From Cribrihabitans_A pelagius (lineage in GTDB: Bacteria; Pseudomonadota; Alphaproteobacteria; Rhodobacterales; Rhodobacteraceae): a stretch of DNA of 64,000 nucleotides. The stretch covers positions 1-64,000 of the forward strand of contig NZ_JBMERR010000001.1 of assembly GCF_048820915.1 (NCBI RefSeq), written 5' to 3'. A program made the position numbers and the translations under genes. Of this stretch, positions 1 to 7,730 are shown in pieces. A model generated the notes under the pieces. That model worked only from the letters and a program-made list of their open reading frames with translations, was not told where the DNA came from and searched no databases. Positions within the stretch are counted from its first letter, which is position 1. The number at the start of each line of letters is the position of its first letter.

Positions 1-203
1 AGCACCAGCATTCCGAACTTCAGCACAATGTCCAAAGCCGGTCGACCGCCCTTGGAACTGCGCGGCCTGCCAGCCGCGCACTCAAGAATTGGCCGAAAGC
101 GCTCGAAATCCACCGTGGCATTCAATGCCTCCAGCGGATCGCCACCCGCCGAGATCGCCGCCAGCCGGTCATCAATGCTCCAGAAGCCTGCTTGCCTCGA
201 CAT
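1..203 (-). mobile_element. IS5-family transposase, N-terminal part (cut by window edge)
   Basis: Read on the minus strand from the ATG at 201-203, the first 67 residues begin MSRQAGFWSIDDRLAAISAG and continue into a DFERFRPILE segment and a KGGRPALDIVLKF segment. This is the typical N-terminal dimerisation/DNA-binding start of IS5-group DDE transposases common in Rhodobacteraceae. The DDE catalytic domain would lie to the left of position 1 and is not visible, so intactness cannot be judged. The terminal inverted repeat should lie shortly upstream (about 220-300), but I could not recognise it without its partner end. Family assignment is from remembered sequence similarity. Confidence 0.8.
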
Positions 204-633
204 GGCCGCCTCCCCGTTGCGCGGGAAGTGAATCACGTTATCCGCCGATCAACCAGAGGTTTCCGGAGGTGTCCAGCTTACCAACACGGTATACGGAAAC
301 CCTCTTTTTCCTTGTGCCGAGAGGCCTCTCAGGGGAAGGGCTGCCCGTCCCTGCGCCAATTTCTGCCCGGCCGCCCCGTCTCAACGGCAAATGACGCGTG
401 CCGTGCGGCGTCCTTGCGGCCCTTGACCCGGGGGCGGCCGGGAAGCGCTCCAGACGGCGTAATCTGTGCGGCTGGCGCGGTGGGAGTGTAAAAATAGAAG
501 GCGCCAGGCAGCCGCCCCGCGAATCTTGCCCGAAGGCCCGCACAAAGCGCCGCGCCGCCCGTTCGGGCGGCCCGCGGCCCAAGGCTTGCGGCGGCATCTG
601 CGATGCCGCCGGCAAGGCGCGGGAGGGCTCCGG
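204..633. other. Intergenic: IS upstream end plus REP-like repeat
   Basis: This 430-base stretch lies between the transposase start and the 3' end of the monooxygenase. Its left part must contain the end of the insertion sequence. Its right part (551-628) is a copy of the dispersed palindromic repeat listed separately. Open frames here overlap each other on both strands and have no recognisable product. Confidence 0.6.
551..628 (-). repeat. REP-like dispersed palindromic repeat, copy A
   Basis: Reverse-oriented copy ending in GGGAGGGC, with the conserved GGCCCAA core and two hairpins. The apical hairpin is GGCGGCATC-TGC-GATGCCGCC, so this copy uses GCATC/GATGC where others use GCATTC/GAATGC. 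It sits 5 bases from the stop codon of the monooxygenase gene. Confidence 0.75.
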
Positions 634-1890
634 TCAGCTAAGACGCGCGCCCTCCGGGATGGTGCGCGGGCGGGCGTTCAGCCCGGCGATTGAGAAGCCC
701 GCGATGGACTTGTAGCGGGCGGCGTGGGCGGCGAGGTCCTCCCGCGGGATCACCGTGTTGATGTCGCCGAAATCGCCGCCGCAGAGGTCTTCGACCCGTT
801 GCAGCACCGCGTCCGGCCCGCCGCCTGCGCGGTTGGCGAGACCGACCGCCGTGGTCAGCGGCCGCACTTCCTCCTCATAGGCGTCGAACGCAGCCGGGGA
901 GAGCCCGTGGTCCAAAAGCCGCGCGCCCAGCACCCTGGCATCCACGATCGCCTGGCTCGCGCCGTTGGAGCCAACCGGATAGGTGGGATGCGCTGCATCG
1001 CCCATCAGGGTGACATTGCCGCGGGTCCAGCGCTCGAGCGGGTCGCGGTCCACCATCGGGTATTCATAGACCGTCTCCGCGCCGCGGATCAGCGCGGGCA
1101 CGTCGATCCAAGGGAAGCGCCAGTCCTCGAAGTCACCCGCGAAGTCGGCGATATCTGCCGGGCGGTTCCAGTCCTCCCGCTGCCAGGGCGTGGAGGGGTC
1201 GAAGCTTTTCTCCGCGATCCAGTTGACCGCCGCGCGGCCCTCGCCATCAACTTGCGAGATCGGGTAGGCGACCAGCCGCAGGCGGTCGTGGCCGATCATT
1301 GCCATCGCGCCGCCGCCGAAGAAGGCCGGCGCCCGTGCGGTGGCGCGCCAGAGGATGCGGCCATTCCAGATCGGGGCGCCCTCCTCCGGGACCATCTGCG
1401 CTCGCAAGGCGGAATGGATGCCATCCGCGGCCACCGCCAGGCGGCCTTCGGCGCGGCGTCCGTCCTGCAACAGCAGCGCGGCGCCCCCGGCGGTTTCCTC
1501 GAAACCGCAGGCCCGCGCGCCGGTGGTGATGCAGCCGGGGCCGGCGCGGTCCCGCAGGACACGGTAGAGCATCATCTGCAACGCGCCCCGATGCACCGAG
1601 AACTGCGGCCAGGCATAGCCCGCATCGATGCCGCGCGGCTCTTCCCAGATCGTCTTGCCCCGCTTGCTGTAAAAGCCCAGCTGCCGGGTCCGCACGCCGA
1701 TGGCGTCAAGCTCCGCCTCCAGCCCGAGGTCGAACAGCTCCCGCACGGCGTTTGGCTGCAGATTGATGCCAACGCCCATCGGCCGCAGCTCCGCCGCGGC
1801 TTCATAGATGTGAAAGGGCACGCCGATCCGGTGCAGGGTGAGGCCAAGGCTGAGGCCGGCAATGCCGCCGCCGGCGATCAGAATGGTCAT
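634..1890 (-). CDS. FAD-dependent monooxygenase (UbiH/salicylate hydroxylase-like)
   Basis: A 418-residue class A flavoprotein hydroxylase. The N-terminus is a Rossmann FAD fold with GGGIAG at 7-12. The DG motif (AADGIHS) is near 154-160 and the GD motif GDAAHP at 297-302, as in para-hydroxybenzoate-hydroxylase-type enzymes that use NAD(P)H and O2 to hydroxylate aromatic or related rings. I chose the ATG at 1890 because MTILIAGGG starts the fold directly and GGAGGCGCG lies just upstream; an earlier in-frame start would add 13 unrelated residues. The substrate cannot be told from sequence. The gene stands alone on the minus strand, with idi upstream and a REP-like repeat at its 3' end. Confidence 0.85.
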   Translation of the reverse strand: MTILIAGGGIAGLSLGLTLHRIGVPFHIYEAAAELRPMGVGINLQPNAVRELFDLGLEAELDAIGVRTRQLGFYSKRGKTIWEEPRGIDAGYAWPQFSVHRGALQMMLYRVLRDRAGPGCITTGARACGFEETAGGAALLLQDGRRAEGRLAVAADGIHSALRAQMVPEEGAPIWNGRILWRATARAPAFFGGGAMAMIGHDRLRLVAYPISQVDGEGRAAVNWIAEKSFDPSTPWQREDWNRPADIADFAGDFEDWRFPWIDVPALIRGAETVYEYPMVDRDPLERWTRGNVTLMGDAAHPTYPVGSNGASQAIVDARVLGARLLDHGLSPAAFDAYEEEVRPLTTAVGLANRAGGGPDAVLQRVEDLCGGDFGDINTVIPREDLAAHAARYKSIAGFSIAGLNARPRTIPEGARLS

Positions 1891-2014
1891 GATAAGCGCG
1901 CCTCCTATTTTGCCGGCGCAGGACAGCACAGCCCGGACCGCAAAGCAAGCTGCAGCGGCACGCGGACTTGCGGCAGGTCAGGAGAGTCGCGGGAACAGAG
2001 AGGCGGCGGCCGGC

Positions 2015-2557
2015 TCAGCGGCGCCCGGCAATGATCAGGTCCGGGCCGAAGATCACGTCGGCGTAGCTGCGCAGGTAAATTTTGAGCCACGGGGTGAAAC
2101 GCTCGGGGTGGCGTTGCACTTCGGCCAGAAGATCATGGTAGTCGACCCAGCGGGTGTCCATCACTTCCTCCGGATCGGGGGCCAGCCGCAGCGGACGGTG
2201 GGCATGGGCGAGGAAGACATCGACAGCCTCGTGCTCGACCAGGCCGTTGCCGACATCGGCGCGGTATTCCAGGTGGTGGCGGAATTCCGGGTAGAGCCCG
2301 GTAATGCCCAGCTCCTCGCGCATCCGCCGCACCGCGCAGGCGGCGGGCTGCTCCTGCCACATCGGGTGGGTGCAGCAGGTGTTCGCCCAGAGCCCGGGGG
2401 TGTGGTACTTGCCCATGGCCCGGCGCTGCAGCAGGATCTCGACGCCTTTCACCACGAAGACCGAGACCGCCTTGTGCTTCAGCCCCCGCTCATGCGCGGC
2501 AAGCTTGTCTACCGGTGTCAATTCGCCGTTCACCCAGGCCGGGATCATATGGCTCAT
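2015..2557 (-). CDS. idi: Isopentenyl-diphosphate delta-isomerase, type I
   Basis: A 180-residue Nudix-fold enzyme that interconverts IPP and DMAPP in isoprenoid synthesis. The catalytic cysteine lies in NTCCTHP (Cys62 aligns with the E. coli catalytic Cys). The Nudix-like helix RRMREELGI is at 77-85 and the metal/acid-base glutamate is in EHEAVDVF near 108-110. These match the type I family and the length is normal. The start is ATG; a second Met three residues on is possible. In photosynthetic Rhodobacteraceae idi can sit in the photosynthesis cluster, but no bch or crt genes are visible here. Confidence 0.92.
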   Translation of the reverse strand: MSHMIPAWVNGELTPVDKLAAHERGLKHKAVSVFVVKGVEILLQRRAMGKYHTPGLWANTCCTHPMWQEQPAACAVRRMREELGITGLYPEFRHHLEYRADVGNGLVEHEAVDVFLAHAHRPLRLAPDPEEVMDTRWVDYHDLLAEVQRHPERFTPWLKIYLRSYADVIFGPDLIIAGRR

Positions 2558-2653
2558 GCTCTACCCATGACGGTTCGGACGCGGCGGCAGGCCTTGGGCG
2601 GCCGCGCTGTGCTTCCAGGGCTAGCGTGACGGGCCCGTGAAAGCAATTACACG

Positions 2654-2679
2654 AAAAGCCGCGGCGCTTTTGCCGCGGC
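2654..2679 (-). terminator. Rho-independent terminator of the cytochrome c gene
   Basis: On the minus strand GCCGCGGC, a six-base loop and a second GCCGCGGC form an eight-pair stem followed by TTTT. It lies 28 bases past the stop codon of the cytochrome gene. Confidence 0.75.
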
Positions 2680-2706
2680 CTCGGGGGTTTGCAGCGAGAC
2701 TGCTGC

Positions 2707-3171
2707 TCAGTTCGTTGCTTCCGCGCCGCCTTCTTCAGCCTCTTCGCCGCCCGCTTCCTGGGCCGGGCCGTTGCTGGCGAGGAAGGCGTAGATGTCCTCC
2801 GCACCCTTGCGCAGGCGGAAGGACATTTTCGATTTCGCCTTGGAGTTGCCGGTATACTCGCGCAGGAAGCCGCGCGGGTCGGCGGCGTAGGCAACAAAGT
2901 TCTCTTCGGTCCAGGTCAGGCCGGATTCACCGGCGGCAACCAGATCGTCGCCGTAGTTGAAGCCCTCGACAGTGCCCGCGGTACGGCCTGCCACACCCCA
3001 GAGGTTGGGGCCGGTCTTGCCGCCCTTCACGATCACATCGCCGCTGTCGGAGGCAATCGTGTGGCACGCCTTGCATTTGCTGAACTCCTTTTCACCCTTG
3101 GCCGCGTCGCCTTCGGCGAGGACGGGAGTGGCGAGAAGCCCGAGAATTGCGGCTGAAAAGAGAGATTTCAT
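2707..3171 (-). CDS. cycA: Cytochrome c2-type class I c-type cytochrome
   Basis: 154 residues. A Sec signal peptide ends near Ala19 (TPVLAE), so the protein is periplasmic. The heme is attached at CKACH (33-37) with His37 as one axial ligand; Met116 in SKMSFRL is the likely sixth ligand. The conserved GPNLWGV region is at 54-60. This fits the mobile cytochrome c2/c550 that carries electrons from the bc1 complex to oxidases in Rhodobacteraceae. An acidic, Glu-rich tail (about 139-151) is unusual and may affect docking; that is inference. The start was set at MKSLF because it begins the signal peptide. A terminator follows. Confidence 0.85.
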   Translation of the reverse strand: MKSLFSAAILGLLATPVLAEGDAAKGEKEFSKCKACHTIASDSGDVIVKGGKTGPNLWGVAGRTAGTVEGFNYGDDLVAAGESGLTWTEENFVAYAADPRGFLREYTGNSKAKSKMSFRLRKGAEDIYAFLASNGPAQEAGGEEAEEGGAEATN

Positions 3172-3339
3172 ATTGCTTGCTCCAGATGATGAGTTGGCAG
3201 TGTGACATGTGGGCGAACGCCCGGGATAGTCAACGGACAGTTTGACGCGCTGCGGTTCAGGTAGCGGAAACATGCTTTAAATCAACGTGATAGAGGGAGC
3301 GGCCTGTTCCTGGCAAGACCCCGGCGAGCCCCCGGATTG

Positions 3340-4371
3340 TCATCCTGCGGGGTCTTTCGGGGACCAGCAGGGCAGCAGGTCACCGGGGGCGGGGCGGGCG
3401 AGGCAGACCGCGCGGGCGATGGCGCGGGAGAGGCAAAGCGCTGCGGCATGGCAGAGGCTGCCAAGTTCCGATCCGCCCGCGGGGCGGCCGCCGGTGCTGG
3501 CGGCAAAGATCAGATCACCGTCGCCCGGCGCATGGGCCGGCACAATGGCGCGGCCGATTCCGTCATGCGCGGCGGTGGCCAGGCGCTGGCATTCGGCCTT
3601 GCTCAGCGCGGCATCGGTTGCGACGATCGCGATGGTGGTATTGGCGCCCTCCGGCGGGACCGGCGCTCCCGCTGCCAGCGCCTGCATCGCGGCCAGCTTG
3701 CGGCTGTCGAGGCTGCGTCCGAGCCCCGCGGCCGGGTCCGGCCCCAGGCCGCCGAACTCGTCCCCGATCTCGAAAGGGGCGGCCCAGAAGTGGCGGCCGC
3801 CGGGCGTTGTCACCGCGCCGAGGGGATTGGCCGCCACCAGCGCGCCCACCGTGGCGCCGCTCGCCAGCACCAGCGAGGCCGAGCCCAGGCCGCCCTTGAG
3901 TTGCCCGGTCAGCGCCCCGGTGCCCGCGCCGGCAGTGCCGAGAGCGAAGTCCCTGTCCGCCGCCTCGAACGCGGCGCGGCCGAGGGTCCGGTAGGGGTTC
4001 TCCGCCCAGTCCTTGGCGCCGCCGTTCAAGAGGTCGAACAGGATGGCGCCGGGCACCAGCGGCACAAGCGCAGGGCCGACCGGGTAGCCGCGCCCCGCCG
4101 CCCGCAGCCCTTCCATCACCCCGGAGCAGGCATCGAGCCCGAAGGCGGAGCCGCCTGAGAGCACCAGCGCGTCGATCCGCGCCACTGATTTGTCGGGCGC
4201 CAGCAAATCGGTCTCCCGCGTGCCCGGCGCGCCGCCCATCACCTGCACCGCAGCGGTGAAGGGGGTCTCGGCCGTCAGCACGGTGGTGCCGGACTTCAGC
4301 GCGCCGTCCTCAGCGTTGCCGACCAGGATGCCGGGCACGTCTGTGATCAGGTTTTTTGCTCCGGGGTGCAT
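3340..4371 (-). CDS. P1/S58-family N-terminal nucleophile hydrolase (NylC/DmpA-like)
   Basis: A 343-residue protein with the P1 peptidase signatures: LSGGSAFGLDACSGVME near 71-87, the GTAGAGTGA turn near 145-153, and NTTIAIVATDA at 244-254. In this family the chain cleaves itself and the freed N-terminal Ser or Thr becomes the nucleophile. Here cleavage would fall between Asn244 and Thr245, as in the nylon-oligomer hydrolase NylC, rather than before the Ser used by DmpA. That predicts a roughly 25 kDa plus 10 kDa heterodimer. The real substrate is probably a peptide or cyclic/linear amide but is unknown. It stands alone, with an SDR gene 89 bases downstream. Confidence 0.85.
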   Translation of the reverse strand: MHPGAKNLITDVPGILVGNAEDGALKSGTTVLTAETPFTAAVQVMGGAPGTRETDLLAPDKSVARIDALVLSGGSAFGLDACSGVMEGLRAAGRGYPVGPALVPLVPGAILFDLLNGGAKDWAENPYRTLGRAAFEAADRDFALGTAGAGTGALTGQLKGGLGSASLVLASGATVGALVAANPLGAVTTPGGRHFWAAPFEIGDEFGGLGPDPAAGLGRSLDSRKLAAMQALAAGAPVPPEGANTTIAIVATDAALSKAECQRLATAAHDGIGRAIVPAHAPGDGDLIFAASTGGRPAGGSELGSLCHAAALCLSRAIARAVCLARPAPGDLLPCWSPKDPAG

Positions 4372-4430
4372 TTCTGGGCCTTTCCTGCAGCTTTTGGGAC
4401 GCCCGCTGGCGCGGGCGGCCTCCGGCGGGG

Positions 4431-4448
4431 GTATTTCGGGTCAGAAAG
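4431..4448 (+). repeat. GTATTT...GTCAGAAAG intergenic motif, copy 1
   Basis: GTATTTCGGGTCAGAAAG lies between the SDR stop and the peptidase start. Near-identical motifs occur at 37021 and 51098. Motifs of this kind are frequent between genes in Rhodobacteraceae (from memory); their function is unknown to me. Confidence 0.55.
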
Positions 4449-4460
4449 GGACTGGCGGGC

Positions 4461-5207
4461 TTAGATGCAGCGGCCGCCGTCCACCTCCATCGCGACGCCG
4501 GTCACCATGCCGGCCTCATCCGAGCAGAGGAAGCAGGCGGCGTTGCCCATGTCCTCGGGCGTGGAGAAGCGACCGAGCGGGATGGTGGAGAGGAACCTGG
4601 CGCGCATCTCCGGGGTGTCCTCGCCCATGAAGGATTTCAGCAGCGGGGTCTCGCCCGCCACCGGGTTGATCGCGTTGACCCTCACCCCGTGCGGCGCGAG
4701 TTCCACCGCCATGGTTTTTGCCGCGGTGATCATCCAGCCCTTGGAGGCGTTGTACCAGTTCAGGTTGGGCCGGGGCGAGACGCCGGCGGTGGAAGCCACA
4801 TTGAGGATGGCACCGGATTTGCGCGCCTTCATATGCGGCACCAGGGCGCGGGCGGTCAGGTAGACGGACTTCATGTTGACCTGGAAGACGCGGTCGAAAT
4901 CGGCCTCGGAGACCTCCTCCAGCGGCTGGGGCAGGTGGGTGACGCCAGCGTTGTTGACCAGGATGTCGAGGTGGCCGAATGCGGCGAGCGCGGCCTGGGC
5001 CATTGCGTCCACCGAGGCGCCGGAGGCGACGTCGGCCTGTTGGGCGATGGCGTTGCTGCCCAGTTCCCCCGCCAGTTCTTTGGCCGCGGTCCCGTTGATG
5101 TCGGCGATCATCACCCGGGCGCCTTCGGCCAGGAATTTCCGGGCGATACCGGCGCCGAATCCCGAGGCGCCACCGGTTACCAGTGCAGTTTTGCCTGCCA
5201 GCCGCAT
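4461..5207 (-). CDS. SDR-family NAD(P)-dependent oxidoreductase
   Basis: 248 residues, classical short-chain dehydrogenase. Cofactor motif TGGASGFG at 11-18, NNAG at 85-88, and the catalytic Ser139, Tyr152 and Lys156 (YNASK). The C-terminal GGRCI replaces the more usual GG-x-x tail. It resembles 3-oxoacyl-ACP reductase/glucose dehydrogenase-type SDRs, but the substrate cannot be assigned. The ATG at 5207 has a strong GGGAGG ribosome site and starts the fold directly, unlike the upstream in-frame start. The gene is 66 bases downstream of arfB in the same direction. Confidence 0.9.
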   Translation of the reverse strand: MRLAGKTALVTGGASGFGAGIARKFLAEGARVMIADINGTAAKELAGELGSNAIAQQADVASGASVDAMAQAALAAFGHLDILVNNAGVTHLPQPLEEVSEADFDRVFQVNMKSVYLTARALVPHMKARKSGAILNVASTAGVSPRPNLNWYNASKGWMITAAKTMAVELAPHGVRVNAINPVAGETPLLKSFMGEDTPEMRARFLSTIPLGRFSTPEDMGNAACFLCSDEAGMVTGVAMEVDGGRCI

Positions 5208-5273
5208 GTGTTTTCCTCCCGCTTGCTTTGGCGCCACCTTGGGGGCGGCGCGGCGCGGGGGCAAGACGGCGGA

Positions 5274-5693
5274 TCAGTCGGGGTCGATTTTTCCGCGCGT
5301 GGCCTTCACCGCGCCGCGCTGCTTCTTGGCTTCCAGCCGCCGCTTGACCGAGCCGCGGGTCGGTTTGGTGGCGATGCGGCGCTTGGGCGCCACCAGCGCC
5401 TGTTGCACCAGCTCTGCCAGGCGTTCGCGCGCGATGTCGCGGTTCCTTTGCTGCGAGCGGGTTTCGTCGCAGTACAGCACGATCGCGCCTTCCTTGGTCC
5501 AACGCCGCCCGGCGAGGCGCTTCAGGCGGGACTTGACGGCAGGGGTGAGCGCCGGGGAGCGGGCAGCCTCGAACCGGAGCTCTACCGCGGTGGCGACCTT
5601 GTTCACGTTCTGCCCGCCGGGGCCGGAGGCGCGGATGAAGCTTTCGGTCAGTTCCCAGTCCTGCAGGGCGATCTTGTCGGTGATGTAGAGCAT
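5274..5693 (-). CDS. arfB: Alternative ribosome-rescue factor ArfB (peptidyl-tRNA hydrolase)
   Basis: 139 residues. The release-factor-like domain carries the catalytic GGQ at 26-28 in ASGPGGQNVNK, which hydrolyses peptidyl-tRNA on stalled ribosomes. The C-terminal tail is rich in Lys and Arg (KPTRGSVKRRLEAKKQRG), the part that enters the empty mRNA channel. Length and order match E. coli YaeJ/ArfB. It acts as a backup to trans-translation. A structured RNA with its own terminator lies just upstream, so arfB probably has a separate start of transcription. Confidence 0.93.
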   Translation of the reverse strand: MLYITDKIALQDWELTESFIRASGPGGQNVNKVATAVELRFEAARSPALTPAVKSRLKRLAGRRWTKEGAIVLYCDETRSQQRNRDIARERLAELVQQALVAPKRRIATKPTRGSVKRRLEAKKQRGAVKATRGKIDPD

Positions 5694-5740
5694 GGCGAAC
5701 TGGCGGCGGAGGGACTTTCAAGCGGGGCGTCAGAAAATTC

Positions 5741-5773
5741 GAAAGGGCTGCCCCCCACGTGGAAACAGCCCTT
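5741..5773 (-). terminator. Rho-independent terminator of the 6S-like RNA
   Basis: On the minus strand AAGGGCTG, a 15-base loop and CAGCCCTT form an eight-pair stem followed by TCGAATTTT. On the plus strand there is no T-run, so it works in the minus direction. It separates the upstream RNA from arfB. Confidence 0.65.
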
Positions 5774-5782
5774 CGAGATGAT

Positions 5783-5909
5783 AGGAGGTGCACCGGTTAG
5801 GCAAGCACCAATTCAAAACTTATACGCGCCAAGGGCTGCCTTGGCCGCACACCTTCTGAACTGTTCCGGCACTGCTCTCCATAGCTTCTCTAGACAATGG
5901 GCACCTCCT
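5783..5909 (-). ncRNA. Structured small RNA, 6S-like (candidate ssrS)
   Basis: No convincing protein gene fits here. The minus-strand RNA folds into a rod with a 6S-type plan. A nine-pair closing stem joins AGGAGGTGC (5901-5909) to GCACCTCCT (5783-5791). A large asymmetric central bubble follows, with a small CCAU/AUGG hairpin on its 5' side. A long terminal stem pairs 5856-5863 with 5809-5816, 5847-5852 with 5822-5827, and 5839-5845 with 5828-5834 around a four-base loop. A TTGACA box lies upstream (5954-5959) but the -10 is unclear. A terminator at 5741-5773 would make a transcript of about 170-185 bases. 6S RNA binds RNA polymerase holoenzyme. Identity rests on fold only; a leader RNA for arfB is the main alternative. 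Confidence 0.5.
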
Positions 5910-5966
5910 TTCTGAATGTTTCGGTATCCTCAGCCTGCCATAGATTCGGTTAATGTCAAAACAAAA

Positions 5967-6602
5967 TCATGTGGCGGCTTTGGTGAGCGAACGCACGATG
6001 ATGCGGAAAGGCACAAGGGCAAGGAGGGCGAGCGAGAGTTTCACCATCCAGTCGGCCAGCGCCAGCGAAACCCAGAGCGGCGCGACGGGGCCGGAGCCGA
6101 GCAGCGGCAGCATCTCGTTGGCCCAGGAGACATCGTTGCCGGGTTCCAGCGCGGTGAGGCCCGCGGAGAAGGCCAGGGTGAAGAAGATCGCGGTATCCAC
6201 GGAAGAGCCGATCAGGGTGGAGGCCAGCGGCGCGCGCCACCAGCGGCCCTCGCGCAGGGCGGAGAAGATTGCAACGTCCAGCATCTGGGCGGTCAGGAAA
6301 GCGAGACCGGAGGCGAGCGCGATGCGCAAAGTGACGGCGGGGTAGGTGAAGCCGTCGCCCTCAAGCATTACCTGGGTGCCGATCAGAGAGCAGGCGACGC
6401 CCACGACGAAGCCGGCCGCAACCACCCTGCGGGCGGCGGCGGCGCCGTAGACGCGGTTCATCACGTCGGTGACCAAAAAGGCGACGGGATAGGTGAAGGC
6501 GCCCCAAGTCAGCCATTGGCCGAACAGGAACTGCACCAGGATGTTGGAAGCCACCACGACGGCAGCCATAGCAAGAATGCCGGGCAGATGAGAGCGGTTC
6601 AT
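5967..6602 (-). CDS. yhhQ: Queuosine precursor transporter, VUT/YhhQ family
   Basis: 211 residues, an integral membrane protein with about six hydrophobic segments. YhhQ-family proteins import 7-cyano-7-deazaguanine/preQ1-type precursors for tRNA queuosine modification. Family marks are TYPVAFLVTDVMNRVYG near the second segment and IGSSVDTAIFF in the C-terminal half. The ATG at 6602 (MNRSHLPG) was chosen over an earlier in-frame start whose extra 29 residues are charged and unlike the family. The gene stands alone. Confidence 0.9.
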   Translation of the reverse strand: MNRSHLPGILAMAAVVVASNILVQFLFGQWLTWGAFTYPVAFLVTDVMNRVYGAAAARRVVAAGFVVGVACSLIGTQVMLEGDGFTYPAVTLRIALASGLAFLTAQMLDVAIFSALREGRWWRAPLASTLIGSSVDTAIFFTLAFSAGLTALEPGNDVSWANEMLPLLGSGPVAPLWVSLALADWMVKLSLALLALVPFRIIVRSLTKAAT

Positions 6603-6732
6603 TATGGGTCCGTTTTTACAAGGTCGCGGAGACTTGTTCCTCGGGGGCGGAAGGCTGGTGTGCATAGACTGCCCGGCACGGCTGCGCAAGGTTTATCGGG
6701 CGCTTGCGGAGGGAGCAAGGAGGGGGCGGGCC

Positions 6733-6809
6733 GGGAGGGCTCCCGCCCGCTCCGGCGCATTCGGGGAATGCGCCAGCCGCGGTTGGGCCAGGCGCCGCTG
6801 GCGCGGCGC
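6733..6809 (+). repeat. REP-like dispersed palindromic repeat, copy B
   Basis: Forward copy: GGGAGGGCTCCCGCCCG, then hairpin GGCGCATTC-GGG-GAATGCGCC, the TTGGGCC core, and the GGCGCCGCTGGCGCGGCGC palindrome. It ends 9 bases from the stop codon of the following minus-strand gene. Confidence 0.8.
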
Positions 6810-6818
6810 GGGAGGCGC

Positions 6819-7730
6819 TCAGCGGGGCAGGTCGTATTCTACAAGCTCGGTGCGCTGCAGGGCGGTGAAGTTGTCGTCCGCGACCATCGTGGCGCGCAGG
6901 CTCCCGTCGGCGGCGCGCCAGACCGACAGTCCTTCGAGGTTGCCGTGGGTGCCGATCCCGGTTTGCAGCAGAACGGTTTCGTTTTCCGCCCCGCCCGGAG
7001 TGATGTCCCAGCGCCGCAGCCGGCTGCGGAAGCCCAGGAAGGCGAAGTCGCGCTCCAGCAGGTAGAAGCGCCCGTCGGGGCCGAAATCCGCGCCCACCGG
7101 CAGGAAGCCATCGCGCGGCGGCAGGCTGAAGGGCTGGCTCCAGTCCTTGCCGTCCCAGCGCCAGACCGGGATCTGGCGGTCCTGTCCCAGCGCGCGCTCG
7201 GGCAGGGTGTAGAGGTGGCCTTCGGGGCTGATCGCCAGCGCTTCGAGCGCCTTGTTGCGGGGCAGGCGGCGGAAACCATGCGGCCGGGGGAGCGGTTCGG
7301 CGGGGCTGCTCGGGCTGCGGTAGCGGGCGACGCGGGCACGGCCTTCGAAGGAGACGTAGAAGCCGCCGCCGGGGGCCAGCGCCAGCCCCTCGCTGTCGGA
7401 CACGCCGCGGCCGAGGGGGGCGCCGGAAGTGCCGCGCAGGCGGTGCACCGCGGTGAGGGCGACGCCGGTGATCGCGCCTTTTGCGCCGCGCTCGACCCGG
7501 GCCGAGGCCACATGCGCGCGGTCGCTGAGCACGGTGAGGCTGCCGCCGCCGTTCCTTACTTCCAGCGCCGACAAGCCGCCGAACCAGCGGCTGTTTTCCT
7601 TCCAGGTGTAGCTGCCGATGTAACGCGCCCGGTCCGCTGTGTCCCAGGGGCGGCTGGCGGCGACGGCTGCGGCGAGCGCGGCCGCCGCCGCGAGGCCGAG
7701 GCTCAGTTTGCGTGCAGAACGGCGGCGCAT
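6819..7730 (-). CDS. Esterase-like activity of phytase family protein
   Basis: 303 residues. An N-terminal hydrophobic segment (about 8-25) after several arginines suggests export or a membrane anchor. The rest is a predicted beta-propeller of the phytase-like esterase family, with SDSEGLALAPGGGFYVSFEG, EALAISPEGHLYTLPE and the C-terminal GNLEGLSVW repeats typical of blades. The reaction is unknown; family members are named for weak similarity to phytase. Its start lies 28 bases inside the end of mepA, so the two are probably cotranscribed and translationally coupled. Confidence 0.8.
   Translation of the reverse strand: MRRRSARKLSLGLAAAAALAAAVAASRPWDTADRARYIGSYTWKENSRWFGGLSALEVRNGGGSLTVLSDRAHVASARVERGAKGAITGVALTAVHRLRGTSGAPLGRGVSDSEGLALAPGGGFYVSFEGRARVARYRSPSSPAEPLPRPHGFRRLPRNKALEALAISPEGHLYTLPERALGQDRQIPVWRWDGKDWSQPFSLPPRDGFLPVGADFGPDGRFYLLERDFAFLGFRSRLRRWDITPGGAENETVLLQTGIGTHGNLEGLSVWRAADGSLRATMVADDNFTALQRTELVEYDLPR

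Noticed and set aside
5820..5897. 25-codon TTG-initiated leader-peptide-like frame with GGAGGTG upstream
   Set aside because: The apparent ribosome site is one strand of the RNA closing stem and no regulatory codon run (such as Trp or His repeats) is present, so a structured RNA explains it better.
5783..5909. SRP 4.5S RNA (ffs), because of GGCCAAGGCAGCC-like sequence
   Set aside because: The universal GGAAGGAAGCAGCC apical motif of SRP RNA is absent.
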